Origin: Bacteroidota bacterium
Lineage (GTDB): Bacteria > Bacteroidota > Ignavibacteria > UBA10030 > UBA8401
Length of the DNA stretch: 64,000 nucleotides
Assembly (NCBI GenBank): GCA_027622375.1
Contig: JAQCAB010000006.1
Location: forward strand, 27,514 to 91,513
Direction of reading: 5' to 3'
Shown here: positions 27,173 to 36,232 of the stretch, one piece after another
How positions within the stretch are numbered: the stretch's first letter is position 1
Layout of the letters: each line of letters opens with the position of its first letter
Program-made: the position numbers and the translations under genes
Notes under the pieces: model-generated
Told to the model about the DNA's origin: nothing
What the model saw: the letters and a program-made list of their open reading frames with translations, nothing else
The model's database searches: none

Positions 27173-28075
27173 TTATTCTTCGCTATAACCAAATTCTGAT
27201 AATCTGTTTTTACTATTTCTCCAATTTTCTCTGACTTTAACAAATAATTCTAAATACACTTGATGTTCTAAAAATTCTTCGATTCTTTTGCGGGAGAGTT
27301 CGCCAAGTTTTTTTAATGATGCACCCTTTTTACCGATTAAAATTATTTTTTGGCTTTTGCGTTCAACAATAATTTCAGCATGTATGTAAAATTTATTTTT
27401 TGTGCGTTCTTTAAATTCTATTATCGAAACTGTAGTTGAATATGGAACTTCCTTTGTAAATAATTTAAAAATGTTTTCTCGTATCATTTCGCTCACAAAA
27501 AACTTTTCAGATTTATCTGAAAGTTGTTCGGTGTCATAATATGGTTCGTGAATTGGGAGGTATTTTGTGATTACTTTTTTTAATTCTTCAAGATTGTATT
27601 TTTTTATAGCCGAAACTGGAATAATTTCGTCCCATTTTAAAAGTTGACTTAGTTTATTAATTAATTCCAGTGTTTCTTCTTTTTTTAATAAATCAATTTT
27701 ATTTATCACTAAAAATGATTTTTGATTTTTATTTAAGTTTAATTTAATTGGAAAAAGTTTTTCAACATTATTTACTTCTTTTGCATCAACGATATACAAA
27801 ATCAAATCAGAATCTTTTGTGGCAGATGTTGCGTAATTCATCATCACTTGTTGAAGTAAATATTCCGGCTTTAAAAGTCCGGGTGTATCTATAAAAACAA
27901 TTTGAGAATTATTATCTGATGAAATTCCTAAAATTTTATTTCGAGTTGTTTGTGGTTTTGGAGTTACGATTGATAAGTTTTGATTGATTAAAGAATTTAA
28001 CAATGTCGATTTACCAACATTTGGAAGACCAATAATTGCAACAAATCCTGAACGGAATTCTGAAAGTTTATTCAT
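27173..28075 (-). CDS. era: GTPase Era
   Basis: The product has 300 residues from the ATG at 28075; the track start is a TTG three codons upstream. Era is an essential GTPase for maturation of 16S rRNA and the 30S subunit. The G motifs are 'GLPNVGKSTLLNSL', 'DTPGLLKP', 'NKIDLL' and 'VSAIKKYNLEEL'. A C-terminal KH RNA-binding domain carries 'IILIGKKGASLKKLGELSRK'. The 5' end overlaps the sulfatase-fold gene by eight bases. Confidence 0.96.
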   Translation of the reverse strand: MNKLSEFRSGFVAIIGLPNVGKSTLLNSLINQNLSIVTPKPQTTRNKILGISSDNNSQIVFIDTPGLLKPEYLLQQVMMNYATSATKDSDLILYIVDAKEVNNVEKLFPIKLNLNKNQKSFLVINKIDLLKKEETLELINKLSQLLKWDEIIPVSAIKKYNLEELKKVITKYLPIHEPYYDTEQLSDKSEKFFVSEMIRENIFKLFTKEVPYSTTVSIIEFKERTKNKFYIHAEIIVERKSQKIILIGKKGASLKKLGELSRKRIEEFLEHQVYLELFVKVRENWRNSKNRLSEFGYSEE

Positions 28076-30047
28076 ATTTAACAAAATAAGTTTTTTTATT
28101 ATTTACTAAAAACTGCGCTGATTGAATAAATGAGTTTGCGTAGTTTTTCATTTTATCAGCTACTTGTTTGTTTTGGTAAATAATATTTTCAGTTCCATTA
28201 AGTTTGTACTCAAATAAACTTTCTCCGACAGATAAATTATTTATGTAATAATAATTCTCATCAATACATCCTATTTTATCATCGGCAGAAAAATATGCAA
28301 AAGGTTTTTTATCATTAATTAAATCAGTCCCAAGAGTATTATTAACATAATTAATTTTTAATAAACCCATAATTGTTGGAAAAATATCCATTTGCGATCC
28401 AAAATTATTATTTTTTGAAGGTGAAATATTATTTGGTGAATAAATTATTAGTGGAATGTGGTGGTATGATAATGGAATGTCATAATTATTTTTTCCCCAT
28501 TTAGCACCATGATCGCCAGTAATTATAAAAATTGTATTTTTAAACCAACTTTGTTTTTCAGCTGATTTAAAAAATTGTTCTAATGACCAATCAACATATT
28601 CAACTGCTTTTTCTTTTTCTTGTTTGCTAGTTGGAATAAAAGAAATATTTTTTGGTATTACATATGGCGAGTGATCGCTTGCGGTTAAAAATGTTGTAAA
28701 AAAAGTTTTCTCATTATTTGCAATCTTATTTATTTCTGAAATACCAAAATTAAATAAATAATGATCCGGAACTCCCAAATTGCTTAAAATTTCTTCAGCA
28801 GGGTAATCATCATCACTAAATACTTGATCAAAATTATTAGCTCGCAAAAATCCCCCCATGTTATCAAATTGATCATCACAAGTCATTAAAAAATTATTTT
28901 TATAACCATTTTCACCTAAAATTTTTGGTAAACCGCTGTACTCTTTAATTTCACTATCTTTTAAAGTATGCCTCTTCATTAATGACGGCATCGAAGTGAG
29001 TGTAGAAAAAAGTCCGTTGTAAGTATGAATCCCGGCACTATAAATATTTGAAAATAAAATTCCATTTTTAGAAATTTTATCCAAAAAAGGTGTTAATGAT
29101 TTTTTCTCATTTGTATAAATCCCCATTTTATCTGTCGACATACTTTCGAGTAAAATTAATACAACATTATATTTTTTTTCATCAGTATTAAAATTAATTT
29201 TTCTGGCAATTGGTGGATAATTTAATTCCGATTTTACATTTAAGAAATTTTTAACATTCTCAAGCGCTTCATCATTATTCATTAAAGAATATTCTTTATT
29301 TATTTCCTGCAAATCATCTAAATAACTTCTTGCAAAAGTGTAAATTGGACTCAAACCTAATTGGTTTGCGAGAGGATATTTAGTTGTGTAAGCAGTTCCG
29401 ATTCTGATTGGCGATTTTACATCAAGTCTGCCGCGAGCGCCTAAAATTGTGAACACACTTGTTAAAACAAAAAAGAAAAATAAATAATTAGTTTCATGAT
29501 TTAGAAAAACTTGTTGTTTTTCCAAAATCAATTTATTACAAAAGTTTAAAATGATTTTTATATAAAAAAATAAAATTCCACTTAGCGCAAAAAAGTAAAC
29601 TAAAAATAAGGGCTCTCTTAAAATCATTTCAAAGGAAAAAGCAAAATTATTCATTAATGGAAAAAGAGCTGTTGTTAGGTGCGTAAAGAAGTGATTAAAA
29701 TATGGAATATCAGTTGACCAAATTAAAAATGCGATTGAGTAAAATAAAATAATTATCCATAAAGTTATTTTATAAACCAAGTCAAAATCTTTTTTAAAGA
29801 ATGAAAGAACTGAGGTAATTAAAATCGGAAAAAATAAAATGTAACAGCTAATTACTGTATCAAATCTCAATCCCATTAAAAAAGAATTGAAAAATATTAA
29901 AGTTGAATCTGGAATTAACTTAACTTGTTCAATCTGAGTTAAAAATAAAATAATTCTAAAAGCGGTAAAAAATAAAATCCCAATTAAATAAATAGTTGCA
30001 AAATAATAAATATTAAATGGAAGGAGCTTTTTTAGTTTTAAAATCAT
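28068..30047 (-). CDS. LtaS-like membrane sulfatase-fold enzyme
   Basis: The product has 659 residues from the ATG at 30047. The track starts at a TTG eight codons earlier, within a small hairpin (TGGGA/TCCCA). About five N-terminal membrane helices are followed by an alkaline-phosphatase-fold domain from about residue 270. 'VVLILLESMSTDKMGIYTN' gives the first metal acidic residue, 'GIHTYNGLFSTLTSMPSL' the nucleophile Thr, and 'FIITGDHGAKWG' a later metal site. 'SYHHIPLIIYSPN' completes the fold. Relatives make lipoteichoic acid in Firmicutes. In a diderm such as this, the likely role is transfer of phosphoglycerol or phosphoethanolamine to a periplasmic glycan or lipid. It lies between gcvP and era. 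Confidence 0.88.
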   Translation of the reverse strand: MILKLKKLLPFNIYYFATIYLIGILFFTAFRIILFLTQIEQVKLIPDSTLIFFNSFLMGLRFDTVISCYILFFPILITSVLSFFKKDFDLVYKITLWIIILFYSIAFLIWSTDIPYFNHFFTHLTTALFPLMNNFAFSFEMILREPLFLVYFFALSGILFFYIKIILNFCNKLILEKQQVFLNHETNYLFFFFVLTSVFTILGARGRLDVKSPIRIGTAYTTKYPLANQLGLSPIYTFARSYLDDLQEINKEYSLMNNDEALENVKNFLNVKSELNYPPIARKINFNTDEKKYNVVLILLESMSTDKMGIYTNEKKSLTPFLDKISKNGILFSNIYSAGIHTYNGLFSTLTSMPSLMKRHTLKDSEIKEYSGLPKILGENGYKNNFLMTCDDQFDNMGGFLRANNFDQVFSDDDYPAEEILSNLGVPDHYLFNFGISEINKIANNEKTFFTTFLTASDHSPYVIPKNISFIPTSKQEKEKAVEYVDWSLEQFFKSAEKQSWFKNTIFIITGDHGAKWGKNNYDIPLSYHHIPLIIYSPNNISPSKNNNFGSQMDIFPTIMGLLKINYVNNTLGTDLINDKKPFAYFSADDKIGCIDENYYYINNLSVGESLFEYKLNGTENIIYQNKQVADKMKNYANSFIQSAQFLVNNKKTYFVKYE

Positions 30048-30089
30048 TTTAAGCTGGGAGAGTTTTCCCAAAAGATACTCAACTAAAAT

Positions 30090-32957
30090 TTATTGCTCAA
30101 TATATGATTCTGTTGGAGGACATGAGCAAATTAAATTTCTATCGCCAAAAGAATTATTTACTCTCGCAATTGATGGCCAAAATTTATTTTGACGTAAATA
30201 CATCAATGGATAAACTGCTTTAAATCTTGTATAAGAATGATTCCACATTTCGCTCAAAGCTTCATTCGCAGTGTGCGGAGAATTTTTTACAACATTATCT
30301 TTTATATCAGCTTTGCCATTAATTATATCATCAATTTCATCTTTAATAGAAATGAGTGCATTTGCAAATCTATCTAATTCTGTTTTTGATTCACTTTCAG
30401 TTGGTTCAATCATTAAAGTTCCCACAACTGGGAATGAAACTGTCGGCGCATGAAAACCATAATCAATTAAACGTTTAGCAATATCTTCAACTTCAATTGC
30501 TGCAGAATTTTTAAACTCGCGCATATCCAAAATAAATTCATGTGCGCATTTATTTAATTTGCCTTGATATAAAACTTTAAAATGTTTTTCCAGTTTCGAT
30601 TTTAAATAATTTGCATTCAAGATTGCAATTTTAGTTGCGTTAGTAATTCCTTCAGAGCCGAGCATTCTAATATACCCGTACGAAATTAAAAGTATACTCG
30701 CGCTCCCCCAGGGAGTTGATGAAATTGCAGAAATATTTTTTTTGCCACCTGTTTTAATTACAGAGTGTCCCGGTAAAAATTGTTTTAAATGTTCAGCAAC
30801 ACAAATTGGTCCCATTCCCGGTCCACCACCACCATGCGGAATTGCAAAAGTTTTATGCAAGTTAATGTGATTTACATCTGCACCAATTAATGCTGGTTGT
30901 GTTAATCCAACTTGAGCATTCATATTTGCGCCATCCATATAAACTTGTCCACCATGAGAATGAATCAATGCGCAAATTTCTCGAATCTCTTCTTCAAAAA
31001 CTCCGTGTGTTGATGGATATGTTACCATTAAAGCTGCAATTTTTGAATTATGTTCTTCAACTTTTTTTCTGAGGTCATTAAAATCGATATTTCCATTTTC
31101 ATCACAATTAATAATTATAACTTTATAACCAGCCATTACTGCACTTGCTGGATTTGTTCCGTGAGCAGATGATGGAATTAAAACAATGTTTCGATTTGAT
31201 TGATTTTTACTTTCGTGATATGCTTTGATAACTAAAAGTCCAGCATACTCTCCTTGCGCGCCAGAATTTGGTTGTAAAGAACACGCAGCAAATCCTGAAA
31301 TGTTTGATAAATATTTTTCTAACTCATTAAAAATAAATTGATATCCTTCTGTTTGATCAATTGGCGCAAATGGATGAACTGAAGAAAATTCTTTTAAACT
31401 GATTGGAATCATTTCGCTTGTTGCATTCAACTTCATCGTGCAAGAGCCGAGCGGCATCATTGAGTGCGTTAAAGATAGATCTCTGTTTTCTAAAAATTTT
31501 AGATAACGCAACATCTCATGCTCTGAGTGATAAGAATTAAAAACTGGATGTGTTAAATATTCTGACTTTCTGAGAAGTGATCCCAAAATTGAAATTCCAG
31601 TTTTTGAAATATCTTCATCTTGAATTATAATTTGTTTTGTCCCGATTGATTCTGAAAAAATTGAAAGAATTGTATTAATCTCATTTACAGTTACAGCTTC
31701 ATCTAACGAGATTCCAATTGTTCCATCTGTAAAATAGCGGAAGTTTATTAATTCATTTTCAGCTAATATTTTTATTTTTATTGAATCTGCTCCTTTAATT
31801 TTTATTGAATCAAAATATTGCGAGTTGAGTTGTTCAAAACCAAGTAATTTTAATTTGTTAGAAAGTAAAGTTGTTGTTCTGTGAATATTTTCTGCAATTC
31901 TTTTTATCCCTTTTGAGCCATGATAAACTGCAAACATTGCAGCTACATTTGCAAGTAAAGCTTGAGCAGTACAAATATTTGAAGTTGCTTTTTCTCTTCG
32001 GATATGTTGCTCGCGAGTTTGCAAAGTCATTCTAAATGCTTTATTGCCTTGCGTGTCAACAGAAACACCAATAATTCTACCTGGCATTAATCGGATAAAT
32101 TCATTTTTTGTGGCAAAAAACGCAGCATGCGGTCCGCCATAACCCATTGGCACACCAAACCTTTGTGAATTTCCAACAACTACATCAGCTCCCATTTCAC
32201 CCGGTGGAGTAATTAATGCATTTGAAAGTAAATCAGTTGCAACGCAAATTAAAATATTTTTACTGTGTAGTTCTTTTATTTTTTCCGTTAAATCGATAGC
32301 GCAACCATTATCATCGGGAGTTTGTAATAACGCTCCAAAAATTGAATCATCTAAATTTATATTATTTATATTTCCGACAATAATTTCGATTCCAATTGGT
32401 GTTGCGCGTGTTTTTAATATATCAATTGTGTAAGCAAAAGTTTTTTCGGATACAAAAAATTTGTGAGCGTTTGGCTTATTTTTTTCTGAAATGTGATATA
32501 ACATTGACATTGCTTCGGCTGCTGCGGTTCCTTCATCAAGTAAAGATGCATTTGCAACTTCCATTTTAGTTAAATCACAAATCATTGTTTGAAAATTTAA
32601 GAGAGATTCCAATCTGCCTTGTGCAACTTCAGCTTGATATGGTGTGTATTGTGTATACCAACCTGGATTTTCAATAACATTTCTTAAAATTACAGTTGGA
32701 ATAATTGTCTCATAAAATCCCATTCCAATAAATGATCGAAATGGTTTATTTTTTTCACCCAAAAATTTTATATGATTTAAAAATTCAAACTCACTCATCG
32801 GTTTTGGAATTTCTAAACTTCCCCTAAATCTTATACTTGCAGGAATTGTTTCATCAATTAATTGGTCTAAAGAGTTTACGCCAATTGAAGTTAACATCTC
32901 AGTTACTTCTTCAGATTTTGATCCAATATGCCTTGATTGAAATAATTCTTTTTCCAT
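30090..32957 (-). CDS. gcvP: Glycine dehydrogenase (decarboxylating), single-chain P protein
   Basis: The 955-residue chain corresponds to the fused form rather than the split GcvPA/GcvPB. It decarboxylates glycine and passes the aminomethyl group to the lipoyl arm of GcvH. The N-terminal half begins 'FQSRHIGSKSEEVTEML' and contains 'YTPYQAEVAQGRLESLLNFQ'. The pyridoxal-phosphate Lys is in 'INLHKTFAIPHGGGGPGMGP' in the C-terminal half, after 'MMPLGSCTMKLNATSEM'. The end holds 'CSCPPTESY', normal for the family. It directly follows gcvH; gcvT and lpd are not in the window. Confidence 0.97.
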   Translation of the reverse strand: MEKELFQSRHIGSKSEEVTEMLTSIGVNSLDQLIDETIPASIRFRGSLEIPKPMSEFEFLNHIKFLGEKNKPFRSFIGMGFYETIIPTVILRNVIENPGWYTQYTPYQAEVAQGRLESLLNFQTMICDLTKMEVANASLLDEGTAAAEAMSMLYHISEKNKPNAHKFFVSEKTFAYTIDILKTRATPIGIEIIVGNINNINLDDSIFGALLQTPDDNGCAIDLTEKIKELHSKNILICVATDLLSNALITPPGEMGADVVVGNSQRFGVPMGYGGPHAAFFATKNEFIRLMPGRIIGVSVDTQGNKAFRMTLQTREQHIRREKATSNICTAQALLANVAAMFAVYHGSKGIKRIAENIHRTTTLLSNKLKLLGFEQLNSQYFDSIKIKGADSIKIKILAENELINFRYFTDGTIGISLDEAVTVNEINTILSIFSESIGTKQIIIQDEDISKTGISILGSLLRKSEYLTHPVFNSYHSEHEMLRYLKFLENRDLSLTHSMMPLGSCTMKLNATSEMIPISLKEFSSVHPFAPIDQTEGYQFIFNELEKYLSNISGFAACSLQPNSGAQGEYAGLLVIKAYHESKNQSNRNIVLIPSSAHGTNPASAVMAGYKVIIINCDENGNIDFNDLRKKVEEHNSKIAALMVTYPSTHGVFEEEIREICALIHSHGGQVYMDGANMNAQVGLTQPALIGADVNHINLHKTFAIPHGGGGPGMGPICVAEHLKQFLPGHSVIKTGGKKNISAISSTPWGSASILLISYGYIRMLGSEGITNATKIAILNANYLKSKLEKHFKVLYQGKLNKCAHEFILDMREFKNSAAIEVEDIAKRLIDYGFHAPTVSFPVVGTLMIEPTESESKTELDRFANALISIKDEIDDIINGKADIKDNVVKNSPHTANEALSEMWNHSYTRFKAVYPLMYLRQNKFWPSIARVNNSFGDRNLICSCPPTESYIEQ

Positions 32958-32974
32958 TATTTTAAAATATTTTT

Positions 32975-33355
32975 TTATTTTCCAATTAAATTTTTGTATG
33001 ATGTAACATCTAACAAATCATTTATATTTGAGTCAGAAGAAATTTTAACTTTTATCATCCATCCATTTTCGTATGGAGATTTATTTACTAATTCTGGAGT
33101 TGAATTTAAATTTTGATTTACTTCAACAACTTCACCTTTAATAGGCAGATAAAGATCTGATACAGCTTTTACAGCTTCAATTGTTCCAAAAGTTGCACCT
33201 TGCTCAAAATTTTTACCGACTGCTGGTAAATCTACAAAAACAACATCACCAAGTTCACCCTGTGCAAACTCCGTAATTCCGATTGTACCAATTTCACCAT
33301 CAATTTTAATCCATTCATGTTCTTTTGTGTATTTTAAATTTTCTGGAAAGTTCAT
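32975..33355 (-). CDS. gcvH: Glycine cleavage system H protein
   Basis: The 126-residue lipoyl carrier opens 'FPENLKYTKEHEWIKIDGEI'. The lipoylated Lys is in 'GTIEAVKAVSDLYLP' near residue 63. The hybrid barrel end 'SPYENGWMIKVKI' is present. An AAGGA motif nine bases before the ATG supports the start. It is 11 bases after accC and 17 before gcvP, too little room for a glycine riboswitch in front of it. It shuttles the aminomethyl intermediate between the P, T and L proteins. Confidence 0.97.
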   Translation of the reverse strand: MNFPENLKYTKEHEWIKIDGEIGTIGITEFAQGELGDVVFVDLPAVGKNFEQGATFGTIEAVKAVSDLYLPIKGEVVEVNQNLNSTPELVNKSPYENGWMIKVKISSDSNINDLLDVTSYKNLIGK

Positions 33356-33366
33356 TTCAATAATCC

Positions 33367-34707
33367 TTAAATATTTAATGAGTCAATAAAATTTGTATCA
33401 AATTTTCCACTTTTGAAAACTTCATTTTGCATAACTTTTCTATGGAATGGAATTGTAGTTGCAATACCTTCAATAATACATTCCTCCAAAGTATGGTACA
33501 TTTTATTAATTGCAGCCTCACGATTTATATCGTGAACAATAATCTTAGCAATAAGAGAATCGTAATAAGGTGGAACAACACAACCTGAATATATATGTGA
33601 ATCAACTCTAACCCCCGGGCCACCACCAAAATGCGCTGATGTAATTTTTCCTGGTGATGGACGAAAATTATTTTTTGGATCTTCAGCATTTATTCTAACT
33701 TCAATTGCGTGACCAATTGGTTTAATTTTTTTCTTATTTAATTTTTCACCTTCAGACATTTCAATTTGCATTTTAATTAAATCAAGTCCGGTTACAAATT
33801 CAGTGACTGGATGCTCAACTTGAATTCTCGTATTCATTTCCATAAAATAAAAATTATTATCTTTATCCACCAAAAATTCAATTGTACCCGCACCAAGATA
33901 TTTTACACTTTTTGCTCCTTTAACTGCTGAGTCTCCCATTAATTTTCGAAGTTTATCATCAACAATTGGTGAAGGTGATTCTTCAATTAATTTTTGATGA
34001 CGTCGTTGAACTGTACAATCACGCTCTCCCAAATGAATCACATTTCCAAATTGATCACCCATAATTTGTATTTCAACATGTCGTGGTTCTAAAATATATT
34101 TTTCGATATAAACACTTGAATTTGCAAAAGCAATTTCGGCTTCACCTTGTGCAGAAAGATATGCGTTGTCTAATTCTTCAATATTATTTACAACTCGCAT
34201 TCCCCGACCACCACCACCAGCAACTGCTTTAATAATTACCGGGAATCCCATTTCTTTTGAAATTTTATGTGCTTCATTTAAATCTGTTACGATGCCCTTG
34301 CTTCCAGGAACTGTCGGAACACCTGCTTTCTTCATTGTTTCTTTTGCAAATGCTTTATCCCCCATTGCAGTAATCATTTCAGGAGATGGACCAATGAAAG
34401 TCATATTATGAGATGAAACAATTTCAGAAAATTTTGCATTCTCTGATAAAAATCCATAACCGGGATGTATTGCATCAGCATTTGTAATTTCTGCGGCTGA
34501 AAGAATTCTTGAAATATTTAAATAACTATCAGTTGATTTGGCAGGACCGATACAAATTGCTTCGTCAGCAAATTTAACATGTAAACTTTCTTTATCTGCT
34601 TCAGAATAAACTGCAACTGTTTTAATATCTAATTCGCGACAAGCACGAATAATTCTTAATGCAATTTCACCACGATTAGAAATTAATACTTTTTTAAATT
34701 TTGGCAT
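33367..34707 (-). CDS. accC: Acetyl-CoA carboxylase, biotin carboxylase subunit
   Basis: The 446-residue length is typical for the stand-alone AccC that carboxylates the biotin of AccB using ATP and bicarbonate. The biotin-carboxylase N-terminal domain opens '[20 protein letters not shown]'. The ATP-grasp region holds the glycine-rich loop '[17 protein letters not shown]' near residue 158 and the catalytic '[18 protein letters not shown]' near 285. '[20 protein letters not shown]' marks the C-terminal domain. It lies 27 bases after accB. Confidence 0.97.
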   Translation of the reverse strand: MPKFKKVLISNRGEIALRIIRACRELDIKTVAVYSEADKESLHVKFADEAICIGPAKSTDSYLNISRILSAAEITNADAIHPGYGFLSENAKFSEIVSSHNMTFIGPSPEMITAMGDKAFAKETMKKAGVPTVPGSKGIVTDLNEAHKISKEMGFPVIIKAVAGGGGRGMRVVNNIEELDNAYLSAQGEAEIAFANSSVYIEKYILEPRHVEIQIMGDQFGNVIHLGERDCTVQRRHQKLIEESPSPIVDDKLRKLMGDSAVKGAKSVKYLGAGTIEFLVDKDNNFYFMEMNTRIQVEHPVTEFVTGLDLIKMQIEMSEGEKLNKKKIKPIGHAIEVRINAEDPKNNFRPSPGKITSAHFGGGPGVRVDSHIYSGCVVPPYYDSLIAKIIVHDINREAAINKMYHTLEECIIEGIATTIPFHRKVMQNEVFKSGKFDTNFIDSLNI

Positions 34708-34734
34708 CTGAAAATAATTTATTAAAACTGTAAA

Positions 34735-35223
34735 TTAAACTTCAACTAAAAATAAAGGTTGATTGTATTCAACAGGTTTTCCATTTTCAACCAAAATTTT
34801 TAAAATTTTACCTTTTACCTCACTTTGAATTTCGTTCATTAACTTCATCGCTTCAATTATACAAAGTGGTGTTCCAGAATCAATTAATGATCCAACTTCT
34901 ATAAATGATGGTGAATCAGGTGATGGTGATCGGTAAAATGTCCCCACAATTGGAGATTTAATTTCATGTAAGTTTTTGTTCGATTCCGTTGCTGCAACCT
35001 CATATGACACATTTTTTACTTTATCAATTGTTTGATGAATTGGAACTTGTACTGAATGCTGAATTGGGGCTTGAATAATTTCTTGAGTTTTTGAACTTTT
35101 GACAACTTTTATTTTTACACCCTCTTCTTCAAGCTCAATTTCATTTACTTCGCTTGATTCAATAATTTTAATTAATTTTTTTACAAGCGATAAATCTAAT
35201 TTGTACTTTTCTGAACTGCCCAT
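34735..35223 (-). CDS. accB: Acetyl-CoA carboxylase, biotin carboxyl carrier protein
   Basis: The 162-residue product has an N-terminal helical region, a flexible linker (about 60-85) and a C-terminal biotinyl domain with '[17 protein letters not shown]', whose Lys (near residue 127) is biotinylated. The upstream thumb motif '[19 protein letters not shown]' is typical. It follows efp by 27 bases and precedes accC, the common efp-accB-accC order in bacteria. It carries carboxyl groups for malonyl-CoA synthesis; the accA and accD subunits are not in this window. Confidence 0.97.
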   Translation of the reverse strand: MGSSEKYKLDLSLVKKLIKIIESSEVNEIELEEEGVKIKVVKSSKTQEIIQAPIQHSVQVPIHQTIDKVKNVSYEVAATESNKNLHEIKSPIVGTFYRSPSPDSPSFIEVGSLIDSGTPLCIIEAMKLMNEIQSEVKGKILKILVENGKPVEYNQPLFLVEV

Positions 35224-35250
35224 TTTATATCCTCATAATTAAGTGAATAA

Positions 35251-35811
35251 TTATTTTACTCGTTCTAAATATTTTCCTGTTCGAGTATCTACTTTAATTT
35301 TATCTCCCTCATTTATAAAAAGAGGAACATTAATTGTTGCACCTGTTTCAGTTGTTGCAGGTTTTGTAGCACCAGTTGCAGTATCACCTTTGACTCCGGG
35401 AATAGTTTCTACAATTTTTAACTCAACATTAAAAGGTAAAATTGTTCCAACGGGTTCTGATCCATCAAAAAGAACTTCAATAACTTCAGATTCTTTTAAA
35501 AATTTTGATCCTTCACCAAGTAATTTATTATCGATCGGAATTTGTTCATAAGATTGTTGATCCATAAAGTAATAATTAGAACCATCGTTATATAAATACT
35601 GATATTCTTTTCTTTCAACTCTCGCTAAATCAATCTCTGCTCCCGAACGGAAACGATTTTCAACAATTTTACTGTTTCTGATATTTCGCATCTTAACTTG
35701 GTAAAATGCTCGCAGGTTTCCAGGAGTTCTGTGTTGAGATTCTTCAACTATGTGTAATTCATTATTAAATCTTATATAAACGCCAATTTTCAAATCTGAT
35801 GTTGTAGCCAC
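35251..35811 (-). CDS. efp: Translation elongation factor P (GTG start)
   Basis: The preferred start is the GTG at 35811, giving 186 residues starting (M)ATTSDLKIG, the usual EF-P length. The track's start at 35901 adds 30 residues unlike any EF-P N-terminus. AGAAAGGA lies 11 bases before the GTG, slightly long but the best match nearby. The three beta-barrel domains are complete, and the end 'INEGDKIKVDTRTGKYLERV' is canonical. The loop that usually carries the modified Lys or Arg reads 'HRTPGNLRAF', placing Asn at position 32. EF-P relieves ribosome stalling at polyproline. It is the first gene of the accB-accC-gcvH-gcvP run. Confidence 0.95.
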   Translation of the reverse strand: MATTSDLKIGVYIRFNNELHIVEESQHRTPGNLRAFYQVKMRNIRNSKIVENRFRSGAEIDLARVERKEYQYLYNDGSNYYFMDQQSYEQIPIDNKLLGEGSKFLKESEVIEVLFDGSEPVGTILPFNVELKIVETIPGVKGDTATGATKPATTETGATINVPLFINEGDKIKVDTRTGKYLERVK

Positions 35812-35822
35812 TAAAACTAATA

Positions 35823-35830
35823 TCCTTTCT
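35823..35830 (-). promoter_or_regulatory. Ribosome binding site deciding the efp GTG start
   Basis: AGAAAGGA on the minus strand lies 11 bases upstream of GTG 35811. It falls inside the reading frame extension used by the ORF track. This placement, with the family's usual N-terminus, argues for the shorter protein. Confidence 0.65.
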
Positions 35831-35847
35831 GCGGTTAAGTTTAGGTT

Positions 35848-35872
35848 AAATAGTTGCAAAAAACAACTATTT
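35848..35872. repeat. 9-bp inverted repeat in the divergent efp/lipoprotein interval
   Basis: AAATAGTTG and CAACTATTT flank a seven-base loop (CAAAAAA). It lies 36 bases upstream of the efp GTG and 32 bases upstream of the plus-strand lipoprotein ATG. A short T run follows on the plus strand. It could be an operator or a leader hairpin; chance occurrence in AT-rich DNA is possible. Confidence 0.45.
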
Positions 35873-35904
35873 TTTGTTAAATTTATGCTAAAAAGTAACA
35901 AAAA

Positions 35905-36225
35905 ATGACAAAATATGCAATTTTTTTAACGGCTTTTTTAGGATTTATTTTGTTGGATGGTTGCACAAAAACTGATCCTTTAACTCAAGATGAGCTTAAT
36001 TTATCAAAAGCTCATGGATCTTTACTTTATAATTATAATAAATTTAAGCTTCATGGCATTAGTACTGATTCGGTTTATTTTTTTAAACGAGATTCAATTC
36101 TAAATAATTTTGGATTTACAAAAGAAATCTATGAATCAAAAATTAAGGATCTTGAAAAGAAAAGTGATAAGTGGAAAAAATTTATTACTTCAAGTTTAGA
36201 AAATTACGACAATATATCTCGTTGA
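35905..36225 (+). CDS. Small lipoprotein, DUF4296-like
   Basis: The 106-residue product has an N-terminal hydrophobic segment ending in a Cys ('FILLDGC', an imperfect lipobox with Asp at -2). A helical region follows with 'LNLSKAHGSLLYNYNKFKLH' and 'SILNNFGFTKEIYESKIKDL'. The layout resembles DUF4296 lipoproteins common in Bacteroidota, which have a helical region and the pattern 'Y...L..YGI....F..S'. No catalytic residues are evident. It stands alone on the plus strand, divergent from efp and convergent with purM, whose stop is seven bases away. Confidence 0.65.
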   Translation: MTKYAIFLTAFLGFILLDGCTKTDPLTQDELNLSKAHGSLLYNYNKFKLHGISTDSVYFFKRDSILNNFGFTKEIYESKIKDLEKKSDKWKKFITSSLENYDNISR

Positions 36226-36232
36226 TTTTTTG

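Noticed and set aside
30055-30070. TGGGA/TCCCA hairpin as a terminator between gcvP and the LtaS-like gene
   Set aside because: The stem is only five base pairs with no T run following on the transcribed strand; likely incidental.
33356-33366. Glycine riboswitch before gcvH
   Set aside because: Only 11 bases separate accC and gcvH, and no tandem aptamer-like structure was seen within the neighbouring coding sequence.
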